Source: Protostelium mycophagum (taxonomy: Eukaryota > Evosea > Variosea > Protosteliida > Protosteliaceae). From it: 32,597 bases of DNA. Under the pieces are notes generated by a model. The model was not told the DNA's origin and did not search any database. It saw only the letters and a program-made list of their open reading frames with translations. Of the stretch, positions 10,559-19,938 are shown one piece after another (within the stretch, counting starts at the first letter, position 1; each line of letters opens with the position of its first letter). The stretch spans positions 1 to 32,597 of the forward strand of contig MZNV01002329.1 in the NCBI GenBank assembly GCA_002081555.1, read 5' to 3'. A program made the position numbers and the translations under genes.

Positions 10559-12756
10559 ATGTTTGCCAGTTCGGAAAATTCGGTTGGTTTGAAATCTGGG
10601 ATCACATCGCAGCGATGTCCAAAAAGAGGCCAGGAAGCTTCACCATCTTCAAATCGAGGCTTTCAGAAGGCGATGGTAGCTATCGGATTGAGGACTCAGC
10701 GTCCCCACCCTCAGAACCTGGATCGTGAGGATCATTAGTTCATTTTAATACAGAAGAGGCAAGTACTGAAGGTGGTAGGCCAAGTTTGCCAACACACAGG
10801 GCCCGGGCGATGAGTGTGGCACCACAAGCGTTTCTCTCAGAGGACACGACACTGCCGTCTGAGATCAGAAAGAGGAATCAGGTTATCAACGAGTTGATTA
10901 ACACAGAGATCTCATATGTGGATGATTTAGATATACTGATTGATGTATGAAGCTGTGTAGATAACTTTTTCCTAAACTATCGAGGTCTTTATGAGGCCAA
11001 TGAGAGAGTCAAAACTTTTGCCAGACTCCATATTGAACGACATCTTTTGTAATCTGGAGTCTTTAGTGGAGATCAATCGAGAGATGGCACAGATGTTTGA
11101 GAATCAAGTGCGAGGAGGCTGTGGTGACGGCTTAGGTGATATTTTTCTGAAGAAAGTAGACCACTTCAAGTTTTACACTCCCTTCTGCAGGTGATTCTAT
11201 ATTACATCGTTGTAGAGGGTCAGAATAACTCGTGTACAGCAACCAGAAAAAGTCAGTTGAAACCGTCGATAAATTGAAGATGAACAACAAACAAGTGAAA
11301 GAATTGATAAGGAAGTGTGAAATCAATCCTCGTTGTAGATCTCTCCCACTGGGGTCTTTCCTCATCAAGCCCGTCCAGGTCTTTTCTCGCCCAAATATCT
11401 TCTAGGAAATTGAATATGTTCAGAGAATTTGTAAATATCCACTGTTGTTGAGAGAGTTGATCAAGACCACGCCGAAGGGCTCGGCGGAATATTCACTACT
11501 TCTAGAAGCATCAGACCGCATCGAACAAGTTTTAACTTCTGTGAATGAGCAGACAGGTGGGTACTGATGTCTTTGAGGAATATCTGGCCCGTGTACAAGT
11601 AGAAGATTGAAATTGTGCAGGAGAAGATGCAAATAGAGAGAAGTTATTGGAGTTGCAGACAAGATTTGAAGAAGGCACAAACTTGGTGACCCAGAACAGA
11701 AAAATACTAAAAATTGGGACGCTTAAAGAGGTGGATTTGCACTGAAAGATCATTGAGATTTCGCTGAAGAAATCAGGTTACAGAGGGGACTTTTAGAACT
11801 CAAGAGAAGACGAAATATTTTCTCTTCAGTGATGTGTTGATGAGAGCAACTACCAAAATCACAAAAAAACTAGCCGTGAGGGAGGTCATTTTGATGGAAC
11901 ATTTATCTGTACAAAAAGGGGAGGGGAAGACAGAGCACTCGCTTGTGTTTGCAAATTCTGCACTTGGCACAAAGCACAACGCGCTTGCGCCTAATCCAGA
12001 GGTATCGTTCATTTAATCATGAATCGACTTGGCATTTTTTGTGCAACGCTCCAAAAAACGAATTTCACTACTTTTTCAAAAAGCTACGCAAAATTTGAAA
12101 CGGGTTGAAGTATGCTGTCCAAAATGGCCAACCCTTTTCAGGCGAGGGACGAATGGATCAAAGCGGTGAACACGGCGAAATCGATGCCGTCTACAACGAG
12201 ATCAAGAGTGGGAACCATCGCCATATTCCAATCACCCCCCCTCAATGACCCCAGTTCCAGTACGGAGATGGACATGTCGACTGTACAAGCGAAATGTCAT
12301 GTAATTCATGACACAACTGCTTTGAGACCCTGACGCGTTGTAGACGACAGTAGGGGCTATGAATAATTTTAGAAGGGCTCGAGGCGACAGGAAGAGAAGA
12401 ATATTACCGGAACCATTCACGGACGAAGGAAGACAGACTTTCCACATAAATTGGGGGGAAAAAAAAGATGTACAATTGCGCACCGAGAAGAATATGTCTG
12501 TATCACTCCCAGAACTGATGTGTGCCATAGAGGAGAAGTTTGGGTGAGATCTCAATCTTCAGTCTAAAGTTTTCGCAACAATCACCTGCCATGCTAATGG
12601 AACGACAGAATCAGCAAATTTGTACTGAGATATCGCGATGATGAAAACGATCTCATTACGCTGGTCACACAAGAAGATCTGGATATCGCAATATTGGATT
12701 TCAATGTGGACCAATTTCACATGGCGATAGAGGAGGACACTGTCACTTCGTGGTAA
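10559..12756 (+). CDS. RhoGEF with DH, PH and PB1 domains (Cdc24-like)
   Basis: Ten exons give 558 residues with every phase closing: 10559-10724, 10754-10944, 10985-11190, 11240-11378, 11424-11556, 11621-11730, 11777-12001, 12142-12300, 12344-12543, 12609-12756. The DH domain (about residues 95-300) starts INELINTEISYVDDLDIL and contains the hallmark FLIKPVQRICKYPLLLREL. The PH domain (about 310-425) has YFLFSDVLM in its middle and the C-terminal helix ARDEWIKAVNTA. A PB1 domain closes the protein (about 466-550): INWGEKKDVQLR, then the acidic OPCA stretch YRDDENDLITLVTQEDLDIA. It should catalyse GDP release from a Rho/Cdc42/Rac GTPase at membranes, with PB1 binding a partner PB1 protein. 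This order matches fungal Cdc24, but the N-terminal CH domain of Cdc24 is absent; the first 90 residues are low-complexity. Confidence 0.92.
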
Positions 12757-12847
12757 CACATTTTCTGTACATAAAGAGTGGTCCAGTGTTTCTGAAGAAG
12801 AAAACAACAATTGAAAAATTGTATTTACACTCTTAGACTTGTTTTGT

Positions 12848-13957
12848 CTAGGGGGAAACCTCTGGGGTTTGAGGTACATCACCAACGTTCGAGATGTTTT
12901 GTCTCTCTGCGTATTTTCTTTGAGCCAGCTCTGCGTAAGAGGGCTCGGCGGTGTCATCGTATAGATCTTCTACATGCAATTCGTCGTCGTCGTTCATGAT
13001 CTCGTCCATGTCGGTAACATCGGTCATCTCTTCTTCTTGAATATCGTTGAACGTCTCGTCTATGTTTCGGTCGGCCATCCTCTTCTTTCTCTCCGTCTCG
13101 TATTCTTTGTCGTCGACTGGCAACTCGTAGCGGCAAGTGGGACAGGTACAGTGTTGTTCTAGCCAAGGAGTGACACAGTCCTTATGGAAATGGTGATGGC
13201 AGGGAAGGGAGATGGCTGTCTCTTCCAGTTGGAAGTTCTCTTGGCAGACAAGGCACGTCTCGGTGAGGAGAGTGGCGTCCACTTGGGATACAGGCAATCT
13301 CTGCAAGACCGTCTTGGATGTAGGTGGGGGGCCTTGTGGTACGTGTTGTCTCAGAAGCCTATCCAGGAGATCATCAAAAGAAGTCATCTGGAAGGGGGAG
13401 CCGTTCAGGCCACCGCCACCGATTGGAATAGTCATGGCAAAGAGGACTCTTCCAAGCATTTCTCCGGTGAATGGTTGGTCTCCGTTGAGGGCATCTTCTA
13501 AAGATGGACCCTCTGGTTCTCCTCTTCCTCTACGGTAGGGAATGAAATAGATTATACTCAAGCGGATGGTTGGTTGTTGTCCATCGCCACGAGGTGAGGA
13601 GTTGCTGGAGATGGCAACTCCGACTTCTTGTTGAAGTTCCTGGGTTGGTTCGGCAAGGGGAGGAAGGGGAGGAGTAAGAGGGGGCAGGAAGTCATCTTGG
13701 ATAGTTGTTATGGAAGGTGGCGTGTCTATTTCCATCATGTCATCGTCGTCAAAGAGGAGTGCTGGCAGTTCGCTCTGGGTTTGAAGCTCGATTTCTTCTG
13801 GATCTTCTTCTCTTGAAGGCTCGAAGTCGTCATTTCTCGTGATGATGAGTGGTGAGGCGTGATCCTCGTGGTGGCGGTGACCTCGGCGTCTTGAAAGGTT
13901 GGATCCCATGTCTGAATATATGTATACTGGATCTTGTTCGTATGACTCAACGCTCAT
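12848..13957 (-). CDS. RING-H2 E3 ubiquitin ligase, RNF126/RNF115-like, intronless
   Basis: One uninterrupted frame of 369 codons. The C3H2C3 RING near residues 235-276 reads CLVCQENF, then PCHHHFHKDCVTPWLEQH, then CPTC, with all eight zinc ligands present. Just before it, DDLLDRLLRQHVPQGPPPTS and a PVSQVDATLL linker resemble the segment preceding the RING of RNF126/RNF115 and plant RING1-type ligases. The N-terminal half is acidic and Pro-rich, and the N-terminal zinc finger of RNF126 is missing; a 90-residue acidic tail follows the RING. It should act as a cytosolic ubiquitin ligase. It is the only well-supported gene here without introns, which may mean origin by retroposition. It ends tail-to-tail with the RhoGEF (about 90 nt gap). 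Its ATG overlaps the stop of a doubtful upstream frame. Confidence 0.9.
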   Translation of the reverse strand: MSVESYEQDPVYIYSDMGSNLSRRRGHRHHEDHASPLIITRNDDFEPSREEDPEEIELQTQSELPALLFDDDDMMEIDTPPSITTIQDDFLPPLTPPLPPLAEPTQELQQEVGVAISSNSSPRGDGQQPTIRLSIIYFIPYRRGRGEPEGPSLEDALNGDQPFTGEMLGRVLFAMTIPIGGGGLNGSPFQMTSFDDLLDRLLRQHVPQGPPPTSKTVLQRLPVSQVDATLLTETCLVCQENFQLEETAISLPCHHHFHKDCVTPWLEQHCTCPTCRYELPVDDKEYETERKKRMADRNIDETFNDIQEEEMTDVTDMDEIMNDDDELHVEDLYDDTAEPSYAELAQRKYAERQNISNVGDVPQTPEVSP

Positions 13958-14329
13958 AATTTACAGTATATACAACGTAGAGTGGACTCTGTTGCCCACA
14001 CGTGCCCGATGAAGTTCTTGTATTCCTCGGGTGATCTACAAAACATTACTCTCATTTCAACCCTTCCTTTCTCATTTGACATGAGTAGGAGGTAATGACG
14101 CCTTTGAAGGACTTGGCTGACCTGTATTACTGCGCTTGCGTTGTCTTCAAGTTCGGAATTTGTGATTATGTTTTGTCCCGAAATGTGGAAGTTTTACAAT
14201 GTACGTTAAATAACCGCAATATTTACGTTTGTCTAACCGCACATATTTTGAAATCTCGAAAGGTCTGTGAACTTTCCCTGCTTTTTCATCCCTTTCCAGA
14301 TCACGCGGCACTGCAGCGCAACAACACAT
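13954..14329 (-). CDS. Doubtful small two-exon gene or leader of the RING gene
   Basis: Exons 14329-14198 and 14121-13954 would join in phase to 99 residues, ending in SPEEYKNFIGHVWATEST and a Cys-rich tail. The frame looks protein-like (a strand-rich RRHYLLLMS block) but matches no family I know. Its TGA overlaps the ATG of the RING gene, so it may instead be part of that gene's 5' leader or chance. Other splice choices in the same stretch give other short frames, so I keep the confidence low. Confidence 0.25.
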
Positions 14330-14568
14330 GAGTTGAGAGGGAACAGACAGGTAACCTAATATGATGCAAGGATAATGAATGAGATGCCAACATGATTCCT
14401 TCATATCCGGACCATCTCACGATCTCGAGATGTCATTTATTCGCCTCACATTGAACCAGTAGTGACGATGTAATGTAAACTTGAGAAAATAAAACCTCGA
14501 CACTTCATCAATCCCATTGATAGGCCTTCAACCAACGGACGTATTTCTTTGAAAGATATCTTGAGTTT

Positions 14569-14969
14569 TTAAACTCCTTCCTTGTCGTAAACTTTGAATT
14601 CGCTTGTGTCCATCACTGACAGCTTCATCGCTCTGTACATCTGCTTGCGAAGTTCTTCCTCTTAATTTCCAGATTCTTTGTCAAGGGCGAGTCTTGGCTT
14701 CTTTTCATGCGCCTGTGGTCTTACTGGATGTATTTTGGAGGAATCAACAAAGTCAGTAATGATAAATGGAAATTGCCATTTCATCACTTGAGAGGCTTTC
14801 TTGGTCTGAAGGCCACAGCCTCTGAAGAGGTCATTGTCGAGGCTTTCAACTTTGAGTTTCTGTCTGAACTTCCGGACATCGCTCGTTGTACAAAAATGTT
14901 GTGATATTCATCATGTACTTGTACTTCCTTCTGTCCCATAAAATCGTCAGGCTTGGTGATTTTGATCAT
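14569..14969 (-). CDS. Unrecognised small gene, partial model
   Basis: Two exons join well: 14863-14725 and 14658-14569 (donor GTAAGACC, phase 0), giving QKLKVESLDNDLFRGCGL ... MKWQFPFIITDFVDSSK ... EELRKQMYRAMKLSVMDT and a stop. One or more upstream exons toward 14969-15015 are needed (an ATG at 14969 opens a frame), but I could not close the phase. The spans are mixed helix and strand with no motif I recognise. Confidence 0.4.
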
Positions 14970-15321
14970 CTTGCAGACGAAAGCCCTTCTCCGTCCATAT
15001 CAATCTGGATGATCGTGTGAGGTTATTTCAGTTTCAAAACAAGATAGCACCTCACATGTACAAAAAAAATCAGATTAGTGATTTAAGCAATCTCAGCGGA
15101 CAGTAGATCCCTCATAAACAGGAAAGTAATACAATTACCGTTGATGTTGCAAATGAACATCAGTCAAAAGAACAACCACGGTAAGATACCGCGATGTGCG
15201 CGGTGTATGGAATTCTTACCGCGTATTCCCCGACAAGTCGGAGAGAAATGTCACCCAGACATTTAGTTGTAGAACGTCATTTCAGTGATTCTCCGGGTTT
15301 GTCCTGTCACAAGAACAAGCG
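14970..15321. promoter_or_regulatory. Divergent spacer with a nested inverted repeat
   Basis: This stretch lies between the minus-strand gene above and the plus-strand RhoGEF at 15322 and probably holds promoters for both. It contains the nested inverted repeat at 15179-15221. An ATG at 15195 opens a 65-codon frame, but the ATG at 15322 starts a better and spliceable protein. Confidence 0.4.
15179..15221. repeat. Nested inverted repeat
   Basis: Outer arms CGGTAAGA (15179-15186) and TCTTACCG (15214-15221) enclose inner arms ACCGCG (15188-15193) and CGCGGT (15199-15204) around a 5-nt loop. The structure could be a protein-binding palindrome or a hairpin in the leader of the RhoGEF mRNA; it is 100 nt before its start codon. 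Confidence 0.6.
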
Positions 15322-18300
15322 ATGGAGGATGAAGACGCCGCACAAAGGAACGCTTCCGAGAGAAAGGAGAGACCTACTTCAATATGGATGAAAATGAAGA
15401 CCAGAGTTCAACAGAAGGTATTTCTGATTTGTTTTTGATTATTGCATACTCAATTTGATAGAAAAGGGAGCAAGATGAAGCGTATAATGACCTGAGGTAA
15501 ATTAGAATGTTAATTAGGTCGATTTAATCAGTTCGAAAATGTAAACGTGACACGAAGTAGATCTTCTACTGGCAGTCCGGCCAAGAAGAGCTCAACAATA
15601 TTATCTTATTTCAAATCTCGTGCTCAGATAGTTGGAAGATCCGTTTCAATGATAGACCCAGCAACAAGCGTGAGTCCTCATACATTTTGTCCGCAGCATC
15701 CCCGGCGGAACTTCTCAATCATCGAATGGAGGACATCATTAATGCGACCCTCAGGATGAGTTAGAGGAAGAAAGAGCCGTCGCAAGACCATCAAATGTCG
15801 TCTCTGCCGATGATGTTCTGGGAGCCTCTACCCTGCCATCAAGACCAAAACCGCCACTGCCTCCACCGAGGTGATCTCCCGCGCTTCATCTTTTCAAATT
15901 TTAAATAATTACAGGTCACCCGGCAGGATGTTGAGCAGACAGATGAGTGATCAAGAGGTCAGGACTTTGTCCAACAAAGAGAGTGTCGGCGCTGCAGAAT
16001 TCAGCCAGCTAAGAAATTTCTGGGAAACCGCAGCGCAAAAACCAGAGACACCAAAATCCCCCAGCAGCAACAAAACAAAATGGGGCTTCACCGACGCGTT
16101 ACGTAACCGGACTCTGACCAGGTGAAATTTCACGGAGATTTCGGGGAATTTCTTTCTAAAATGGTGTTTTTGCTGATGACACAAAGAACTGGCGCCAAAA
16201 AGATGATGGAGAGAAACGCTAAAAACGATCAACGCTTGTACAGGTGAGATATCTTCACATGACCTCTGAGATTTCTGTGAAAAATGATTGAGATATCGCA
16301 GGGCAATGGTTGTTTTGAAAGCGAGGTCAGAGTTGAATTCAAGGAAGAGAAAAAATCGATATCGCACAAAGGTATTTTTTCAGGCAGATAAATTAAATTT
16401 TTCCAAAAATAATAATTGTAATTGTTTTATTCATATGGAAACCAATTCCAAGATTTTGTGGATGTATATTACGACGTTGTAAATAGCACTGACTTACGTA
16501 GGTGGTCGAAGAGATCGTGAGCACAGAGGCAGTGTACCTATCCGCACTCACCCACGTCGTACAATTTCTGAAGCTGTTGAGGTCTAAAGCAGTGGAAGGT
16601 GTGGCTCAACCTGATGAAATCAACACCATGTTCTCTAACATAGAGATGCTGCAAAAGGTAAGTTTTTTGTTGTTGAATTTTCAGGTTTTATTTGTGATAA
16701 AGTTAAACTACAACGCTTATCCGCGGATATATTCACCGAAATTTCGCTGATTTCTCTCAGCTGTCAGAGATGTTGTATGAACAGATCGAAAAGGTTCTGC
16801 AGCACTGGGGACCTTCAGCATGTATCGGAGATATTTTTGTCAATTTATCCGCATTTTTCAAAGCTTACGGACCCTACGTGCAAAATTATGACGCTGCCTG
16901 CGCGCTCGCCAAGGTGAAATTTCTGGTCATTTTTCTCAGAAAATTCAAAAAATATTTTGTGAAAATTTTTGGGTGATTTCAATCTATCTCAGAGATGTGG
17001 AAAAATGATCGAAAAATGATCGAAAAATCATTGAACAATCCAGGAATATTATGACAAAGCAGAGTTTAAGAACCTTTGGAAAGAACACGGGAAATCTCTC
17101 CCAGAGAGTGACAGATCTTTCGATCTGTCAGATTTCTTGATCCGACCTGTACAGCGAATCCCCAGGTGACATCATCAATACCATCTACAACTATCATCTA
17201 AAAATAGAAATTTTTCTTGACAATCTTTTGTCTTGTATGACATCAGTCTCACAACTGCACCACAACAAACTGTTGCCAAAGTTTAATTTTTTTACATTAG
17301 CAGATACAAACTACTACTCGTCGACCTGGCAAAAAATACCTGGCACGACCACCGAGACTACGACAATATACAGGTGACATTTCCTCGAAATTTCGATGAT
17401 TATTCACGGAGAATTCAGAAAGCCATAGCCACATTGGGGTCTGTTGCGGATCATGTGAATGAGAAGAAGAAGGTTGCTGACCATCTACAACACATTGTGG
17501 ATTTCAGAGACAACCTCATTTTGCCTCCTCATTTAGACAAATTTCAGCTCGTCAACAGGCATAGAAGGTTATTTTTGTGCTATTTTATTGTGAATTTTTA
17601 TCTTGAAAAAAGATTGATTGTAGATTCAGATTCATAAAAGAATTGGACGACAGAACAGTCACCGAAATTTCACCAGAAGGTACCTCTGTTGACCGGAGAT
17701 TCTTATTTCTCTGCAACGATTTATTGTTGGTGTGCAACAAGATCAAGACGCATTACAAATTGAAATATCTCATCCCTTTCATCGATGCCAGCGTTGTAGA
17801 TGCGACATCAGACGACAAAAGTGAGATATCATATCGTCTCATCATGACATTGTCTCATCAAATCATCGACTTTTTCATGACATCATGGCAGATATCATCG
17901 AGATCACCCTGACCGGCTCGGAAATTTCCAAGAAATATCGGATCGTATTCTCTACCCCTGCAGAACACAAATTGTGGCTCGATGATGTCACAAAATACAT
18001 CAGTGACACGAAAAAGATATCTGAATTTTGGAGGGAACACCAAATCGAAGGTGAAGACGAGATTCGAAATTCAAAATTCAAATTTAAAATTTCCGCGCCA
18101 AGAGACAATGTGCCGCAGAAACAACCAATTTAAATATGTTTTCATCTCGACGTTTTTTATTCTACAAAAAATACTTTCATTCCATCCCATCTACAACGAT
18201 GTAAATACGCCCAGATGATGAGGTAGATAACTACTCGATCAATTCGGAGGAAGCAGAAGTCATTTCGGAGCCGCAAGGGTTCAAGCGGATGACAATAAAT

Positions 18301-19341
18301 TTATCTTCTCTCAACATGCCCATCCGCTGGAACTTTCCAAGCGAAGGTGAGTGTGCTTGTGCTATTTTTAGATCGTGATTGACCCGTTGTAGAGGAGAAG
18401 AATCGATATTTTGGCAAGAAGGGGATTTTCGGGAAGAATGCAACACCTGAGATGTTTGTATTTTCTCCGGTAAGACATTCTACTTGCGATATCATCACAC
18501 GTAAATTGGAAAATGAATTATCTGGAATTTCGATTTTGACTGGTTGTAGTTGGAGCCAAAAAAAGCGCTGATCGTGACTAAGCAGCGATCCATCAAAGAG
18601 TCATTACTCATCGCGAACCATATCTTTTATTATTTATTTTTCTAAACTAATCTAACGAAATTTCCAAGAAGATTCCTTGACTTTTCTGTACATATAGGAA
18701 TATTCATGGGGGATAGACCCTCCTCGGAGGGTCGTGACACGGCAGAAGAGTGCTGGTTAATTTTGAAGAAGATGTCAGACTACAACGAGCTCATCGATGA
18801 GACCTTCGCACAGATCGCGATGCAACTCAATCGACATTTCATCTTGTAAGTCAATCATCATGTTCCTCATCTTGCATGTTTTGTTGCCTCCGTACCGCTG
18901 ATGCAGCTCTTATACTGTAGCTGTCGCAGTTGTGTTTGTGTTACAACATTTGATGAGGTGGCATGATGATAACGCCATGACAGGAGGAATTGCATCATGG
19001 GTTGGAAATTGATGCTCACATTGCTCTGTTACTATCGGCCCGTCTACATCGAGTCGTTTGTCGACGCATTGTGCAGGATATACAGCCCTGAGATGAATTC
19101 CGTGGTGAGTCTTTGATCTTTAAAGGACTCAAATGACCTTTTCCAGAGCAGCATCCAAATCAATGAGACGATCGGGCACATCTCCACACAATGTCTTCTC
19201 ATTCTGCACTCAAATGACTCACCTGTGTTGTACCGAGGGGAGGTGCTACCACTCACTAAGGAGGGTGTTGTGTCACAGCTGAAACGTGTGGACAAATATT
19301 TGGTCTCCTGGAAACAGTTGGTGTTGAGCTCGAAAGAATAA
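15322..19341 (+). CDS. RhoGEF with DH, PH and C-terminal MyTH4 domain
   Basis: Twenty exons sum to 2439 nt (812 residues), all phases closing: 15322-15417, 15462-15496, 15561-15669, 15755-15870, 15915-16121, 16187-16243, 16302-16371, 16502-16657, 16761-16913, 17044-17165, 17304-17373, 17419-17567, 17630-17820, 17892-18050, 18215-18346, 18393-18469, 18550-18619, 18692-18845, 18984-19104, 19147-19341. The first 230 residues are Ser/Pro-rich with a PPLPPPR SH3-binding-type stretch. DH, about 231-440: VVEEIVSTEAVYLSAL at its start and FLIRPVQRIPRYKLLLVDL near its end. PH, about 450-560: RFLFLCNDLLLVCNK and the helix AEHKLWLDDVTKYI. MyTH4, about 645-755: SIKESLLIANH, GIFMGDRPS, NELIDETFAQIAMQLNR and CIMGWKLMLTLLCYYRP. 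DH-PH should activate a Rho GTPase; MyTH4 domains bind microtubules or cargo tails. The DH-PH-MyTH4 order is unusual. The intron at 18620-18691 is non-GT-AG. Confidence 0.92.
17001..17029 (+). repeat. 11-nt tandem repeat inside an intron
   Basis: AAAAATGATCG occurs twice in a row followed by a partial copy, within the 130-nt intron 16914-17043 of the MyTH4 RhoGEF. It is probably replication slippage. Confidence 0.7.
18620..18691 (+). other. Probable U12-type AT-AC intron
   Basis: The exon 17 to 18 join of the MyTH4 RhoGEF has no usable GT donor: between 18611 and 18681 there is no GT at all. The intron that restores the MyTH4 frame starts ATATCTTTTA and ends CTGTAC. ATATCTTT differs at one base from the minor-spliceosome donor ATATCCTT, and TTCCTTGAC (18673-18681) fits the U12 branch consensus TTCCTTRAC exactly, 11 nt before the terminal AC. 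An alternative end at the AG in ATATAG (18697) also keeps the frame, adding or removing two residues. Confidence 0.75.
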
Positions 19342-19938
19342 AGATGTATTTAAGCATGTTTTATAGATGAATTCAAATAAAAATCAATCAGTATTCAAAC
19401 TCTTCAGAAAAGAATGGCTTCAACTCCAATTATTCTTTCAAGTCTTTTTTGGATTGTTTTTGTGAACACACCAAAATCAGCAGATGAGAACCTTTTCCCC
19501 CCAAAATCAAACCCAGATAAAGAGCACCAGAACAGAACACTGTTATTATATGTTCTGAACATTTTTAAAACAAAACACAAAACAAAACAGACAAAAAAGT
19601 GTAAGAACAATCAGAACAAAACAGGAATAGAACAGAAACAACATAAACATTTTTTGTCTAAATTTAAATCTCATAAATAATTGGAATTTTTTGTCACAAT
19701 GATTGGTACAAGAAGGACTGTTCTGATACTCTTTAGTCTGGCAAGATAAAAATTGATAAAAATTGGTGTTTTTTACCATAAACTGAACCAAAATATAAAA
19801 ACTGATGTCATATGTCATTGTGAAAGAGTCATTTTTTAATTTGAAGAAGAAGCCACTAAAATTTTCTGAAATTTTGCAAGATTTACCTTTCCGATTTGGC
19901 AGAAAAACCGAAAAAGAAGGAAAGGCAAAGGAGGGGCG
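19342..19938. other. AT-rich spacer, likely promoter of the two-pass membrane gene
   Basis: No gene is supported; the stretch is A/T-rich with runs such as repeated AAAAC. It holds the second copy of the upstream repeat (19782-19870). The open frames here have the composition of non-coding sequence. Confidence 0.5.
19782..19870 (+). repeat. Dispersed upstream repeat, copy B
   Basis: Matches 319-393; the 35-nt core at 19815-19849 is identical to copy A apart from one extra A. It lies about 70 nt before the start codon at 19939. Confidence 0.7.

Noticed and set aside
18051-18133. RhoGEF ending at 18133 (frame continuing past the PH domain)
   Set aside because: This is read-through of an intron (18051-18214); splicing in phase leads on to the MyTH4 exons.
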